Assembly (NCBI GenBank): GCA_027487575.1
Contig: JAIYDJ010000038.1
Coordinates: 1-62,573, forward strand
Origin: Rhodobacter sp.
GTDB lineage: Bacteria; Pseudomonadota; Alphaproteobacteria; Rhodobacterales; Rhodobacteraceae
DNA length: 62,573 nucleotides
Reading direction: 5' to 3'
The translations under genes were made by a program, and so were the position numbers. Positions 52,112-61,017 of the stretch are shown piece by piece (position 1 is the first letter of the stretch; each line of letters starts with the position of its first letter). The notes under the pieces are model-generated. The model had not been told where the DNA came from. It worked only from the letters and a program-made list of their open reading frames with translations, and made no database searches.

Positions 52112-52945
52112 TCAGCCAGCCAGGATCGCCGCCAGCCCTTCGCGATAACTGGGATAACGCAGCACCACCCCCAGCGCCCGTTTCATGCGGTCATTGCGCA
52201 CCCGCTTGCTCTCGGCATAGAAACTGCGCGCCATCGGCGTCATTTCGGCGTCGTCATAGGGGACCCCCGGCGGGTCGGGCAGGCCCAGCAGGGCGGCGGC
52301 ATGGCTCAGCACATCCTCGGGCGGGGCGGGGTCGTCGTCGCAGACGTTGTAGAAGGCGCCCGGATCGGGATGGTCCATCGAGGCCAGCAGCACCTGCGCG
52401 ATGTCTTCGACGTGGATGCGGGAAAACACCTGACCCGGCTTCAGGATGCGGCGCGCCGTCCCGTCCCGCACCTTTTCGAACGGGCCGCGACCGGGGCCAT
52501 AGATGCCCGCCAGCCGGAAGATGTGCAGCGGCAGGCCGGTCGCCTGCCATTGCCGTTCAGCCAGCACCCGCTGCACGGCACGGGCCGAACCCGGGTTCAG
52601 CGGCGTCTCTTCGTCCACCCAGTTGCCCTGATGGTCGCCGTAGACGCCCGTGGTGGACAGATAGCCCACCCACCCCGCACCGCTGACCGCAATCTGGTCG
52701 CGCGCCATGGCCAGAAAGGGGTCGCCATCGGCATCGGGGGCCGCCGAGCACAGGACATGCGTGGCCTGCGCCAGCGCCGGGGCAAGATTGCCGGGCCAGA
52801 TCAACGGCTCCACCCCCGCCGCGCGCATCGCGGCAGCCCGCCCCGCATCGCGCGTCGTCCCGATCACCCGTCCGCCCCGCGCCAGAACCGCCCGCCCCAA
52901 CGCCTGCGCCGAATAGCCATGACCAAGGGAAAGCAGCACAGTCAT
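52112..52945 (-). CDS. NAD(P)-binding epimerase/reductase, YeeZ-like
   Basis: This 277-residue protein has an N-terminal Rossmann-type start with LGHGYSAQALGRAVLARGG (the GxGxxG variant near residues 7-12) and an extended-SDR layout. The YeeZ-like pattern STTGVYGDHQG, then RLAGIYGPGRG in the middle, and a C-terminal YPSYREGL. Catalytic residues are not obvious. It could modify a nucleotide sugar or act as an NAD sensor. The ATG at 52945 is chosen; the longer open frame upstream lacks a Rossmann start. Confidence 0.75.
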   Translation of the reverse strand: MTVLLSLGHGYSAQALGRAVLARGGRVIGTTRDAGRAAAMRAAGVEPLIWPGNLAPALAQATHVLCSAAPDADGDPFLAMARDQIAVSGAGWVGYLSTTGVYGDHQGNWVDEETPLNPGSARAVQRVLAERQWQATGLPLHIFRLAGIYGPGRGPFEKVRDGTARRILKPGQVFSRIHVEDIAQVLLASMDHPDPGAFYNVCDDDPAPPEDVLSHAAALLGLPDPPGVPYDDAEMTPMARSFYAESKRVRNDRMKRALGVVLRYPSYREGLAAILAG

Positions 52946-53079
52946 GGTCCGAGTATCGCCAACAAGCACGTGACATTCAAGCCTTCGCACCCGCATCTTG
53001 CGCGCTTTGACAGTCACTTGACATGAATTGAAATTCTGAATTCATTAAAGACTGTTCCTCAAAAGAAAGGTGGCGCGTC

Positions 53080-53463
53080 ATGGCTCTTTGTTTTGCTCAC
53101 AAATGGTCCATCCACCCGGAAACCAAAGAACCGATCGAGTTGCCCAACGGGGTCTTGTTCCGATACGCCCACGCGCGACACGCCCTGAAAACATGCCTGA
53201 CCAAGATCGGCGGGGACGCCCTGAAAAGCTGGATCAACGACCATGATGCCCGGCTTGTCACCGGCCCGCACAAATCAGTCGACAAAAGACTGCACATGCT
53301 GGTGATTGGCATAACCAAGCCGGGCGGCGCAAAATTCGGCCTTCATGTTTACATCAGTCCGGCGGGCGAGGGGACAGAAATGCAACCTTGGCCGACGTTC
53401 AAGACGGGCCTTGACGGAGAAGACTGGAACTGCCCTTCGATCACCCACACAGACGATCTTTGA
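53080..53463 (+). CDS. Unknown 127-residue protein
   Basis: I do not recognise this protein. It contains no signal peptide or membrane segment; a few patterns stand out, such as HARHALKTCLTKIGG, a KSWINDHDARL helix and a mixed C-terminal half with FGLHVYISP. Two cysteines occur in the N-terminal half. The ATG at 53080 follows GAAAGG at nine bases. The 130 bases upstream are AT-rich (TTGAAATTCTGAATTC), unlike the neighbouring DNA, and could be a promoter. It may be a recent or lineage-specific gene. Confidence 0.6.
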   Translation: MALCFAHKWSIHPETKEPIELPNGVLFRYAHARHALKTCLTKIGGDALKSWINDHDARLVTGPHKSVDKRLHMLVIGITKPGGAKFGLHVYISPAGEGTEMQPWPTFKTGLDGEDWNCPSITHTDDL

Positions 53464-53584
53464 TCAGGGCGACCACATGGGCCATCCGGCGCAATCGCCC
53501 CGCGCGCCCGTTCGTCATCAAGGCTTCACTTGCGTCAGGTCCCCGTCTTCTGTCTATATGCCGGATCAAATCCGGACCTCACCG

Positions 53585-55057
53585 ATGCAAGACGACGCCC
53601 CCCTTTGCCCCGCAGCGCAGCCCGCGCAGACGTTCACCGATGCCGCCGCCGCCGTGGACCGGCTTGAAATGCTCTATGCCGAGGCCACGACCTTTCTGGC
53701 CGGCCATTTCAACACGACCCTGCATGGCCGCAGGCCGACCGGGCGGGTCCGCGCCTTCTATCCGGAAATCCGGCTGACCGTATCCAGCCACACCAAGGCC
53801 GACAGTCGACTGTCCTTCGGGCATGTGGCGGGGCCTGGAACCTATGCCACCACGGTGACGCGGCCCGACCTGTTTCGCCAGTACCTGATCCAGCAACTGA
53901 CGCTGCTGATGCAGAACCACAGCGTCCCGGTGACGATCGGCTTGTCGGAAACGCCGATCCCGGTGCATTTCGCGGTTGCAGGCAACCCTGCAGTATCGGT
54001 GCCGCAGGAAGGCGTGCTGGATTTCAGCCTGCGCGACGTGTTCGACGTGCCCGACCTTGCGACAACGAATGATGACATCGTGAACGGCGACCGCCTGCGC
54101 AATGCCGACGGGTCCAGCCCACTGGCCCCGTTCACCGCGCAGCGGGTGGATTACAGCCTTGCCCGCCTGTCGCATTACACCGCGACGGACCCCAAGCACT
54201 TCCAGAACCACGTCCTGTTCACCAACTATCAGTTCTACGTCGATGAATTCGAAAGCTATGCCCGCGCGCAACTGGCCGATCCGGCGTCGGGCTATACCAG
54301 CTTTGTCTCGACCGGAAACCAGATCATCACCAAACCGGATCAGCCGCTGGGCCCCCCCGGCCGCACGCCGCAGATGCCGACCTATCACATGACCCGCGCC
54401 GACGGTCAGGGGATCACCCTGGTCAACATCGGCGTCGGCCCGTCGAACGCCAAGACCGCGACCGACCATATCGCCGTGCTGCGCCCGCACGCCTGGCTGA
54501 TGGTCGGCCACTGTGCCGGTCTGCGCAACTCGCAAAGCCTTGGCGATTTCGTGCTGGCCCACGCCTATCTTCGCGAGGACCATGTGCTGGATGCCGACCT
54601 GCCGATCTGGGTTCCGATCCCGGCGCTGGCCGAAATCCAGATCGCGCTGGAAGACGCGGTCGAGGAAGTGACCCAACTGGAAGGGTATGAGCTGAAGCGG
54701 ATCATGCGCACCGGCACCGTCGCCACCATTGACAACCGCAACTGGGAGTTGCGCGACCAGTCCGGCCCGGTGCAGCGGCTGTCGCAGTCCCGCGCCATCG
54801 CGCTGGACATGGAATCCGCCACCATTGCCGCCAACGGGTTCCGCTTCCGCGTTCCCTACGGCACACTTTTGTGCGTCAGCGACAAACCGCTGCATGGCGA
54901 GTTGAAACTGCCCGGCATGGCGTCCGAGTTCTACAAGACACAGGTGGCGCGCCATCTGCAGATCGGCATCCGTGCCATGGAACGTCTGCGCGAGATGCCG
55001 ATCGAGCGTATTCACAGCCGCAAGCTTCGCAGCTTCGAAGAAACCGCCTTCCTGTAG
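53585..55057 (+). CDS. amn: AMP nucleosidase
   Basis: The 490-residue enzyme splits AMP into adenine and ribose 5-phosphate. The N-terminal regulatory domain opens with TFTDAAAAVDRLEMLYAEAT and includes GRVRAFYPEIRLTV. The C-terminal nucleoside phosphorylase-like catalytic domain begins around residue 270 and contains ITLVNIGVGPSNAKTATDHIA-like and MVGHCAGLR stretches, with ALDMESATIAANG near the base-binding site. The ATG at 53585 is preferred; an ATG at 53558 would add nine residues, and neither has a good ribosome site. Confidence 0.92.
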   Translation: MQDDAPLCPAAQPAQTFTDAAAAVDRLEMLYAEATTFLAGHFNTTLHGRRPTGRVRAFYPEIRLTVSSHTKADSRLSFGHVAGPGTYATTVTRPDLFRQYLIQQLTLLMQNHSVPVTIGLSETPIPVHFAVAGNPAVSVPQEGVLDFSLRDVFDVPDLATTNDDIVNGDRLRNADGSSPLAPFTAQRVDYSLARLSHYTATDPKHFQNHVLFTNYQFYVDEFESYARAQLADPASGYTSFVSTGNQIITKPDQPLGPPGRTPQMPTYHMTRADGQGITLVNIGVGPSNAKTATDHIAVLRPHAWLMVGHCAGLRNSQSLGDFVLAHAYLREDHVLDADLPIWVPIPALAEIQIALEDAVEEVTQLEGYELKRIMRTGTVATIDNRNWELRDQSGPVQRLSQSRAIALDMESATIAANGFRFRVPYGTLLCVSDKPLHGELKLPGMASEFYKTQVARHLQIGIRAMERLREMPIERIHSRKLRSFEETAFL

Positions 55058-55094
55058 GTTTCAGCCGAACGCACAGGTTTTGTGCGAAAACCGC

Positions 55095-55123
55095 TTGATT
55101 TGCGCCGCGAAAACTTGTGTAGC
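55095..55123 (+). promoter_or_regulatory. Probable promoter of the HU gene
   Basis: TTGATT (55095-55100) and TGTAGC (55118-55123) are 17 bases apart, in an AT-richer gap about 70 bases before the HU start. This is a plausible sigma-70-type promoter of middling quality. Confidence 0.4.
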
Positions 55124-55195
55124 GGACCAATTCGCTTTGCTACGCCGTGCACGTCATCCGCCCGGCAAGGCGCAACCAGAAATGGAAACACTGAC

Positions 55196-55483
55196 ATGAA
55201 CAAACCGATGACCAAGACACAACTGGTGGCCGCAGTTGCCGAAGCCATGGGCTCCGACAAGAAGACCGCCACGGCCGCGATGGATGCCATCGCCACCGTG
55301 GTGGCCCGCGAAGTCGCTGCCGGTGGTGCGGTGACGCTTCCCGGCCTCGGCAAGGTCGTGTGCCGCGCCCGTCCGGAACGCCAGGTCCGCAATCCGGCCA
55401 CCGGAGAGCAGGTGACCAAGGCCGCAGACAAGCAGGTCAAGTTCGCCATCGCGAAGGCGCTGAAAGACAGCGTCAACGCCTGA
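55196..55483 (+). CDS. HU-family DNA-binding protein
   Basis: This 95-residue protein is an HU/IHF-type nucleoid protein. It shows MTKTQLVAAVAEAMG at the start, KKTATAAMDAIATVV as the dimer helix, and the DNA-binding arm ARPERQVRNPATGEQV with the NPATG proline. It bends DNA as a dimer. The ATG at 55196 is used; it lacks a strong ribosome site but the next ATG (55208) is downstream of the conserved start. A strong hairpin follows the stop. Confidence 0.93.
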   Translation: MNKPMTKTQLVAAVAEAMGSDKKTATAAMDAIATVVAREVAAGGAVTLPGLGKVVCRARPERQVRNPATGEQVTKAADKQVKFAIAKALKDSVNA

Positions 55484-55489
55484 CCTTTC

Positions 55490-55517
55490 GGCAACGCCCG
55501 CACCCGCGGGCGTTGCC
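55490..55517 (+). terminator. Hairpin terminator of the HU gene
   Basis: An 11-pair perfect stem (GGCAACGCCCG at 55490-55500 against CGGGCGTTGCC at 55507-55517) with a six-base loop lies six bases after the HU stop. No T-run follows. Confidence 0.65.
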
Positions 55518-55704
55518 GCCTCTGCGCAAGCGCAGCCCCGTCGGAACCCGCGTGCCGGGTCGTCGCCGCGCAAACCCGTCCGTCCAGACTGACCGGTTCC
55601 CAACCCCCCTTTGCATAACTTTGGCGCTTCGCTTCCCTCCGATGCGCACGTGCTGTCTGCGTCGACGCAGGCTATCGCTCGCCCGAACTCTAGAGGGCGA
55701 TCCG

Positions 55705-56502
55705 ATGAAACCAACATTCAATACAAGCCTGCTCGCCTGCGTCGGGGCCGCGGTCCTTGCGGCAACCGGGGCCCATGCGGGCAGCCTTGACGCGCCCGAA
55801 CTCGAACTGCCCGTGGCGGCAGCGGTCACAACCGGCGCGGCCGTTGATCCCTTTACCGGGTTTTCCGGGTATGTCGGGCTGTCGTCGATTTCCAACAGCT
55901 TCGACATCGACATCGCCACGACCATCTCGACCGACAGCAACGCACTGAACCTGCCCGACCTCGCCGCGGAAGGCGTCGGCCTGACCATTGGCGGCGGATA
56001 TGACTGGGCTGTGGCCGACAAGGTGTCGGTCGGCGGCTTTGCCGACTACACCGCCACAAGCGCCGAGAACCTCTATCGCGGCACGACCCAGTTCAACGGG
56101 TTCACGACGGGCACCGAAGTGACCCTGAAGCAGACCTATGCGGCAACCCTGGGCGCGCGCATCGGCTACGTGCTGTCCTCCGAGACGATGCTGTTCGGTT
56201 TGGCAGGCTATACCGTTGCAGGGTTCGACGGTCAGGCCAGCCTCTCGGCGACAGATGGCCAAGACTCCGTCGGCGGCTCGGTCGGCACCGATTTCATGAA
56301 CCAGGGCCTGACACTAGGCCTCGGTCTGGAAACCCGGGTCGCAGAGGCGTCGTTCCTGCGCATCGAATATCGCCAGACCAACTTCAAGGAATATGATCTG
56401 TTTTCAATCGGCAACTACGGCGACCCGCAAACCGGCGGCATGATCGGCCGCGCCGACCACAGCCTGAAAACCTTCAGCGTCTCGTTCGTTCGCCGGTTCT
56501 GA
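55705..56502 (+). CDS. Outer-membrane beta-barrel protein, porin-like
   Basis: The 265-residue protein has a signal peptide (cleavage after AHA near residue 25) and a pattern of alternating hydrophobic strands with glycine and aromatic residues, ending in a C-terminal phenylalanine (FSVSFVRRF), the usual mark for outer-membrane insertion. It fits an eight-stranded OmpA/Omp25-like barrel. Function may be structural or a small channel. The ATG at 55705 follows TAGAGGGCGAT. Confidence 0.85.
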   Translation: MKPTFNTSLLACVGAAVLAATGAHAGSLDAPELELPVAAAVTTGAAVDPFTGFSGYVGLSSISNSFDIDIATTISTDSNALNLPDLAAEGVGLTIGGGYDWAVADKVSVGGFADYTATSAENLYRGTTQFNGFTTGTEVTLKQTYAATLGARIGYVLSSETMLFGLAGYTVAGFDGQASLSATDGQDSVGGSVGTDFMNQGLTLGLGLETRVAEASFLRIEYRQTNFKEYDLFSIGNYGDPQTGGMIGRADHSLKTFSVSFVRRF

Positions 56503-56508
56503 CACACT

Positions 56509-56534
56509 GCCGGGTGCCCGCTGGCGCACCCGGC
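56509..56534 (+). terminator. Hairpin after the outer-membrane protein gene
   Basis: GCCGGGTGC (56509-56517) pairs with GCACCCGGC (56526-56534) around an eight-base loop, seven bases past the stop codon. The T content after it is low. Confidence 0.6.
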
Positions 56535-56651
56535 TTACCCCCGCTCAGCCCGGCGCGCTGATTGCCGCAGCCGAACCCACATTTCCCCCAAGACCTTTAC
56601 CGATCCCAATTTCCACCACCCCCAACCCCCTGATTCAAGAAAGCCAACAAT

Positions 56652-56984
56652 TGAGGCCGGATGCGGACGCGGACGATTTTTCGCCGCCCCTGACGCCCTA
56701 CAGCATCATGAAGCTGGGGCGCGTGAACCTCTTGCCCTACTACCGGCCCGGCGACCCCGCGATGGGCGATGCCGTGCCCTGCCGGAAAACGCAGCGCGGT
56801 CATGTTGGCCAATCACGGGCCGGTCGTGGCGGGCAAGGACATCGAGGACGCCTGCAACGCGATCGAGGAACTGGAGGATGCGGCCCGGCTTGCGATGCTG
56901 ACGCGCGGGCTTGGCACGCGCCATCTGACGCAGGCGTAGGTGCGCGATGTCGTCACACATTTCGATGTGGAATGGGACGGCTGA
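56652..56984 (+). pseudogene. Remnant of a class II aldolase (OtnC-like)
   Basis: The C-terminal part of a class II aldolase/3-oxo-tetronate 4-phosphate decarboxylase (OtnC-type) is legible in two frames: TPYSIMKLGRVNLLPYYRPGDPAMGDAV in the first (56691-56774; only its key residues TPY, GRV, YYRPGD quoted), then after a frameshift AVMLANHGPVVAGKDIEDAC and ELEDAARLAML. A TAG at 56937 interrupts it before the final VRDVVTHFDVEWDG and TGA at 56982-56984. The N-terminal half is absent, and the 100 or so bases upstream are not coding. So at least a deletion, a frameshift and a stop have accumulated. It lies beside the yehZYXW operon, with which it is not obviously linked. Confidence 0.78.
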
Positions 56985-57011
56985 ACGTGCCCGGTATGCG
57001 CACGGGGCGGT

Positions 57012-57743
57012 TCAGATCCGCCCCCCGCGCAGAAGGCGCGTTTCGATCTGCAGCATCGCGTCATGGATCAGCACCGCAAACAGACCCACGATCAGCCCGC
57101 CCTGCAGCACTAAGGCGGTGTTGCTGGTCAACAGCCCGGCAATGATCACTTCGCCCAGCGTACGCGCCGCAACGGTCGATCCGATCGTCGCCGTGCCAAG
57201 GGCAATGACGACCGAAAGGCGGATGCCCGTCAGGATGACCGGCAGGGCGAGGGGAATTTCGACCCGCATCAGTCTTTGCCCGCGCGACAGGCCGATGCCG
57301 CGTGCCGCCTCCATCGTGGCACGCGGCAGGTTGGTCAGTCCGGTGATCGCGTTTTCCAGGATGGGCAGCAAGCCATAGAGAAACAGCGCAACCAGCGTCG
57401 GCCCGGACCCGAACCCAAGGCTCGGCACGGCCAGCGCCAGCACCGCAACGGGGGGAAAGGTCTGGCCCATGTTGGCGACGCTGCGCGCCAGCGGACGGAA
57501 GGCGGCCCCGGCCGGGCGCGTGACCAGAACCGCCAGCCCCACAGCCACCAGCGTGGCCGTAACCGACGCCGCAAGCACCAGACCCAGATGGTTCAGCGAC
57601 AGCGACAAGAGCGAGGCCCGGTCATAGATGACCGGCCCGCCCGCCGGGGCCAGGGGCGCAAAGACCGGCTCGAACCAGTGCGGCCGGATCACCAGCGCCA
57701 GAAGCACCGCCAGCATCGCCACCCGCAGGGCCGCCGCCGTCAT
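57012..57743 (-). CDS. yehW: Osmoprotectant/betaine ABC permease, YehW-like
   Basis: This 243-residue inner-membrane protein has about five to six helices and the OpuB-type permease pattern TFPPVAVLALAVPSLGFG with a GL/SRGQRLMRVEIPLALPVIL EAA-like loop. Its length equals E. coli YehW. It is the last gene of a four-gene operon in the E. coli order yehZ-yehY-yehX-yehW and overlaps the ATPase gene by four bases. With YehY it would form the heterodimeric membrane channel of a betaine-type importer. Confidence 0.9.
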   Translation of the reverse strand: MTAAALRVAMLAVLLALVIRPHWFEPVFAPLAPAGGPVIYDRASLLSLSLNHLGLVLAASVTATLVAVGLAVLVTRPAGAAFRPLARSVANMGQTFPPVAVLALAVPSLGFGSGPTLVALFLYGLLPILENAITGLTNLPRATMEAARGIGLSRGQRLMRVEIPLALPVILTGIRLSVVIALGTATIGSTVAARTLGEVIIAGLLTSNTALVLQGGLIVGLFAVLIHDAMLQIETRLLRGGRI

Positions 57744-58675
57744 GCCCGGAATTCCGCGCGGGCGCGGATTGCGTCAAGCGTCACCTGGCCGATCCGCACG
57801 CCGTCACGTTCGACCGGCACGGCGGTGCGACCCGTCCACAGGCAGGCGGACAACGCATCCCGCAGGCTCGCTTCGGCCGATATGGCGGCCCCGTCGGCCG
57901 AGCCGTCCGTGACGACCTCGGACACGGGGATCAGCGAGAGCAACCGCAGGGGGCGTTCCACGTCGCCCACCATGTCGGCGACAAAGCCGGTCGCGGGATG
58001 CGCGATGATGCGGGCCGGGGCGTCGTACTGCACCAGCCGCCCGCCGTCCATCACCGCGATCCGGTCGGCCAGGCGGATCGCCTCTTCCATGTCATGCGTC
58101 ACCAGCAGGATGGTCGACCCGAGCTTTCGCTGGATGCGGCGCAGATCGTCCTGCGCGCGTGCCCGGATGATCGGGTCCAGTGCGCCGAAGGGTTCATCCA
58201 TCAGCATGAGGTCAGGCCGCGAGGCCAGCGCGCGCGCCACGCCGACACGCTGCTGCTGACCGCCTGACAGGTCGGCGGGGTACCGGTCCCGATACTGGTC
58301 CGGGTCCAGCGAGAACAGGTCCAGCAATTCATCGACCCGCGCCGCAATCCGGTCGCGCGGCCAGTTCAGCAGGTTGGGCACCGCGGCGATGTTGCGCGCC
58401 ACGGTGTGGTGCGGGAACAGGCCGTTGCCCTGAATGACATAGCCGATACGCCTGCGCAGGATATGCGGCGCGACCGCCTGCGTCGAGGCGCCGTTGATCC
58501 GCACCTCGCCCGATGTCGGTTCTTCCAGCCGGTTGACCATGCGCAAAAGCGTTGTCTTCCCCGATCCCGACGTGCCGACGATGACGGTGATCGTGCCCGA
58601 CTCGACGGTCAGGGTGACGTCGTCGACGGCTTTGACGCTGTCATAGGTCTTGGTCAGGCCGATGATCTCAATCAT
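57740..58675 (-). CDS. yehX: Osmoprotectant/betaine ABC ATPase, YehX-like
   Basis: The 311-residue ATPase has Walker A (GTSGSGKTT near residues 35-43), signature LSGGQQQR, Walker B (LMLMDEPFGAL) and an intact H-loop histidine in VTHDMEEA. A C-terminal region shows CBS-like sequence (IPVSEVVTDGS, then TAVPVERDGVRIGQVTL), typical for OpuA/OpuB-type ATPases that sense ionic strength. It powers import through YehW and YehY. It overlaps yehY by eight bases. Confidence 0.92.
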   Translation of the reverse strand: MIEIIGLTKTYDSVKAVDDVTLTVESGTITVIVGTSGSGKTTLLRMVNRLEEPTSGEVRINGASTQAVAPHILRRRIGYVIQGNGLFPHHTVARNIAAVPNLLNWPRDRIAARVDELLDLFSLDPDQYRDRYPADLSGGQQQRVGVARALASRPDLMLMDEPFGALDPIIRARAQDDLRRIQRKLGSTILLVTHDMEEAIRLADRIAVMDGGRLVQYDAPARIIAHPATGFVADMVGDVERPLRLLSLIPVSEVVTDGSADGAAISAEASLRDALSACLWTGRTAVPVERDGVRIGQVTLDAIRARAEFRA

Positions 58676-59840
58676 GGCGGGCCTCCTGCGCCGGGCGGGT
58701 CAGATCCACCAGAATGTCCATGAACAGCGCCGCGGTCAGGGCCAGCGCAACGGTCGGCAGCGCGCCGAGCAGGATCAGGTCGGTTGCCGTCTGGTTCAGC
58801 CCCTGAAAGACAAAGGTCCCGAACCCGCCGCCGCCGATCAGCCCGGCAATCACCGCCAACCCGATGTTCTGCACCAGCACGATGCGCAGCCCGGTCAGGA
58901 TGACCGGCAGACCCAGCGGCAGTTCCACCCGCCACAGGCGCTGACCCGGGGTCATTCCCATCCCGCGGGCGGCTTCGCGCGCGGCAGGCGGGGTGGCGGC
59001 CAGCCCGGCCACGGTGTTCCCCACGATGGGCAACAGCGCATAAAGCACCAGCGCCAGAAAGGCCGGTGCAAACCCGATCCCGGCAATTCCGGCGGCTTCG
59101 GCTCCGGGCACCGTTCGGCCCACCCAGGACAGGACGGGTATCATCAGCCCGAACATCGCAAGCGACGGGATGGTTTGCAGAAAGCTGAGAACGGGCAGCG
59201 TCGCGGCCCGCAGGTTCGCCGCACGGTGACACAGGATGCCCAGCGGAAAGCCGATCACCGCCGCCAAGGCCAGCGATCCGAAGGCCAAGCCCAGATGCCG
59301 CCACGCCGCAGCCAGAAACGCCTCGCGGCGGCTGGCATATTCCTGCAGGACCGACAGGTCCGACAGGACGCCCGACCCCAGCACGGCCGCCAGCGCGCCG
59401 ACCGCCAGTGCCAGCAATCCCGCACGCGCTGGGGGACCCGGTGCCATGCGCACCAGCGCATCCGCGACCAGCAACAGGAATATCCCCAGCAGACACCAGA
59501 ACCCCAACGCCGGCGACACGCGGGCGTTGGTCCCTGCCCCCTCCAGCAAAGCCGGCCCGCCAATTGACAGCAGCAGCACAAGGCCGCACAAACCCTGCAC
59601 CGCCCCGCCGAGCCTTACCAATGCCAACCTTTCCGGCAGACCCAGCAGCAACCCCACCAAGACAGCCGCCAACCCCGGCCATGTCGCGTAGTCGGGCGCC
59701 ATGTCCCAGGCGCGTATCCCGTCGCCCGCCACGATCCGGTTGGCGGCAATGGTCATGAATGGTGCCAGCAAGGCCGCGAACCCCAGCCCGGCAAACAACA
59801 CCCCCGGCGCGGAAAAGGCCCGATGCCAGGGGACGCGCAC
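58668..59840 (-). CDS. yehY: Osmoprotectant/betaine ABC permease, YehY-like
   Basis: This 390-residue membrane protein has a long N-terminal multi-helix segment not found in YehW, then the permease core (SFLQTIPSLAMFGLMIP, then REAARGMGMTPGQRLWRVELPLGLP as EAA loop, key residues only). E. coli YehY has the same plan and the SDLSVLQEYASRR stretch aligns well. The start is uncertain: GTG at 59840 follows GGGG at a good distance and gives a YehY-like length; TTG at 59861 would overlap yehZ by eight bases. Confidence 0.88.
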   Translation of the reverse strand: MRVPWHRAFSAPGVLFAGLGFAALLAPFMTIAANRIVAGDGIRAWDMAPDYATWPGLAAVLVGLLLGLPERLALVRLGGAVQGLCGLVLLLSIGGPALLEGAGTNARVSPALGFWCLLGIFLLLVADALVRMAPGPPARAGLLALAVGALAAVLGSGVLSDLSVLQEYASRREAFLAAAWRHLGLAFGSLALAAVIGFPLGILCHRAANLRAATLPVLSFLQTIPSLAMFGLMIPVLSWVGRTVPGAEAAGIAGIGFAPAFLALVLYALLPIVGNTVAGLAATPPAAREAARGMGMTPGQRLWRVELPLGLPVILTGLRIVLVQNIGLAVIAGLIGGGGFGTFVFQGLNQTATDLILLGALPTVALALTAALFMDILVDLTRPAQEARHD

Positions 59841-59853
59841 CCTTGCCCCGCGA

Positions 59854-60765
59854 TCAGTCAAGAACCGAGATGCGGGTCAGATAGTCCCGTGCCACGGCTT
59901 CTGCCGGTTCGCCACCCACCTGGATGCGCCCGTTCAACTCTTGCAGCGTGACAAGGTCCAGCCCGGCAAAGATCGGGTCCAGCACATCCGCAATCGCCGG
60001 ATACTCTGCCAGAACCGCGGCGCGGATGATCGGCGCGGGGGCATAGACCGGCTGAACCCCCTTGTCGTCTTCCATCACCACAAGGCCGGTCGCAGCCACC
60101 CCACCATCGGTGCCGTAAACCATCGCCGCATTCACGCCGGATGTTCCGCGCGCCGCCGCCTGAATCGTCGCGGCCGTGTCGCCGCCAGACAGCACGACCG
60201 TCTGATCCGGGGTCAGGGCAAAACCGTAAGCCTCCTGCATGGCCGGAAGCACGGCGGGCGACGACACGAACTCGGTCGACGCGGCAAGCTTGACCGTACC
60301 CCCGCCGGCCACCCAGGCCCCGAAATCGGACATCGTGACCAGACTGTTTTCGGTGGCGACAGAACCGGTCACGGCGATGGCCCAGGTATTGTTGGCCGGT
60401 GCGGGGGTCAGCCAGACGACCTCGTTCTGCGCCTTGTCCAGTTCGGCCGCGCGGGCATATCCGGCCGCTGCATCATTCCAGACGCTCTGGTCGGCCTCGT
60501 TGAAGAAGAAGGCGGCGTTCCCGGTATATTCGGGGTAGATGTCGATCTGACTGGCCAGCAAGGCCTCTCGCACCACCTGCGTGCCGCCCAGTTGCAAGCG
60601 CCGTTCCACCGGCAACCCTGCGGATTCCAGCGCCAGCGCGATCATGTTGCCCAGCAACCCGCCTTCCGTGTCGATCTTGGAGGATACGACGATCTGCGCG
60701 GGGGCTGCCGATGCCATGGCAAGAAACGCGCCCACGGCGGCCGGAAGAAAATAGGGTTTCATCAT
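59854..60765 (-). CDS. yehZ: Osmoprotectant/betaine-binding periplasmic protein, YehZ/OsmF-like
   Basis: The 303-residue periplasmic protein has a signal peptide (about 22-24 residues, hydrophobic AAVGAFLAMASAAPAQ, cleavage near 24) and the OpuAC-type fold, with KIDTEGGLLGNMI and DIYPEYTGNA near the ligand cleft. It would capture glycine betaine or a related compound for YehY/YehW. It begins an operon; the 252 bases upstream show no clear promoter or gene. The ATG at 60765 is followed by a second ATG. Confidence 0.9.
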   Translation of the reverse strand: MMKPYFLPAAVGAFLAMASAAPAQIVVSSKIDTEGGLLGNMIALALESAGLPVERRLQLGGTQVVREALLASQIDIYPEYTGNAAFFFNEADQSVWNDAAAGYARAAELDKAQNEVVWLTPAPANNTWAIAVTGSVATENSLVTMSDFGAWVAGGGTVKLAASTEFVSSPAVLPAMQEAYGFALTPDQTVVLSGGDTAATIQAAARGTSGVNAAMVYGTDGGVAATGLVVMEDDKGVQPVYAPAPIIRAAVLAEYPAIADVLDPIFAGLDLVTLQELNGRIQVGGEPAEAVARDYLTRISVLD

Positions 60766-61017
60766 GAGTTCGGATCCTGCTGCAGATGACCAAGGCTTGC
60801 AGGCCTTTCCGCACTCGGTTGAACGGATTGCCCACAAGCCACCGGAGCCAAACGCCCCGCCGCGCCCCCAGTTCCCGATGACGGCGCAGAGATTTCCCGC
60901 AGACCCCGCACCCGACGCCCGGCGCGGGCTGTCGCGGCAACGCTTCCGCTGCACCGCAGGCCGGGCGAATGGCCCGATGCGTCTGACACGGGGCAACCGA
61001 CCCTTTTTCGGCCGCTG

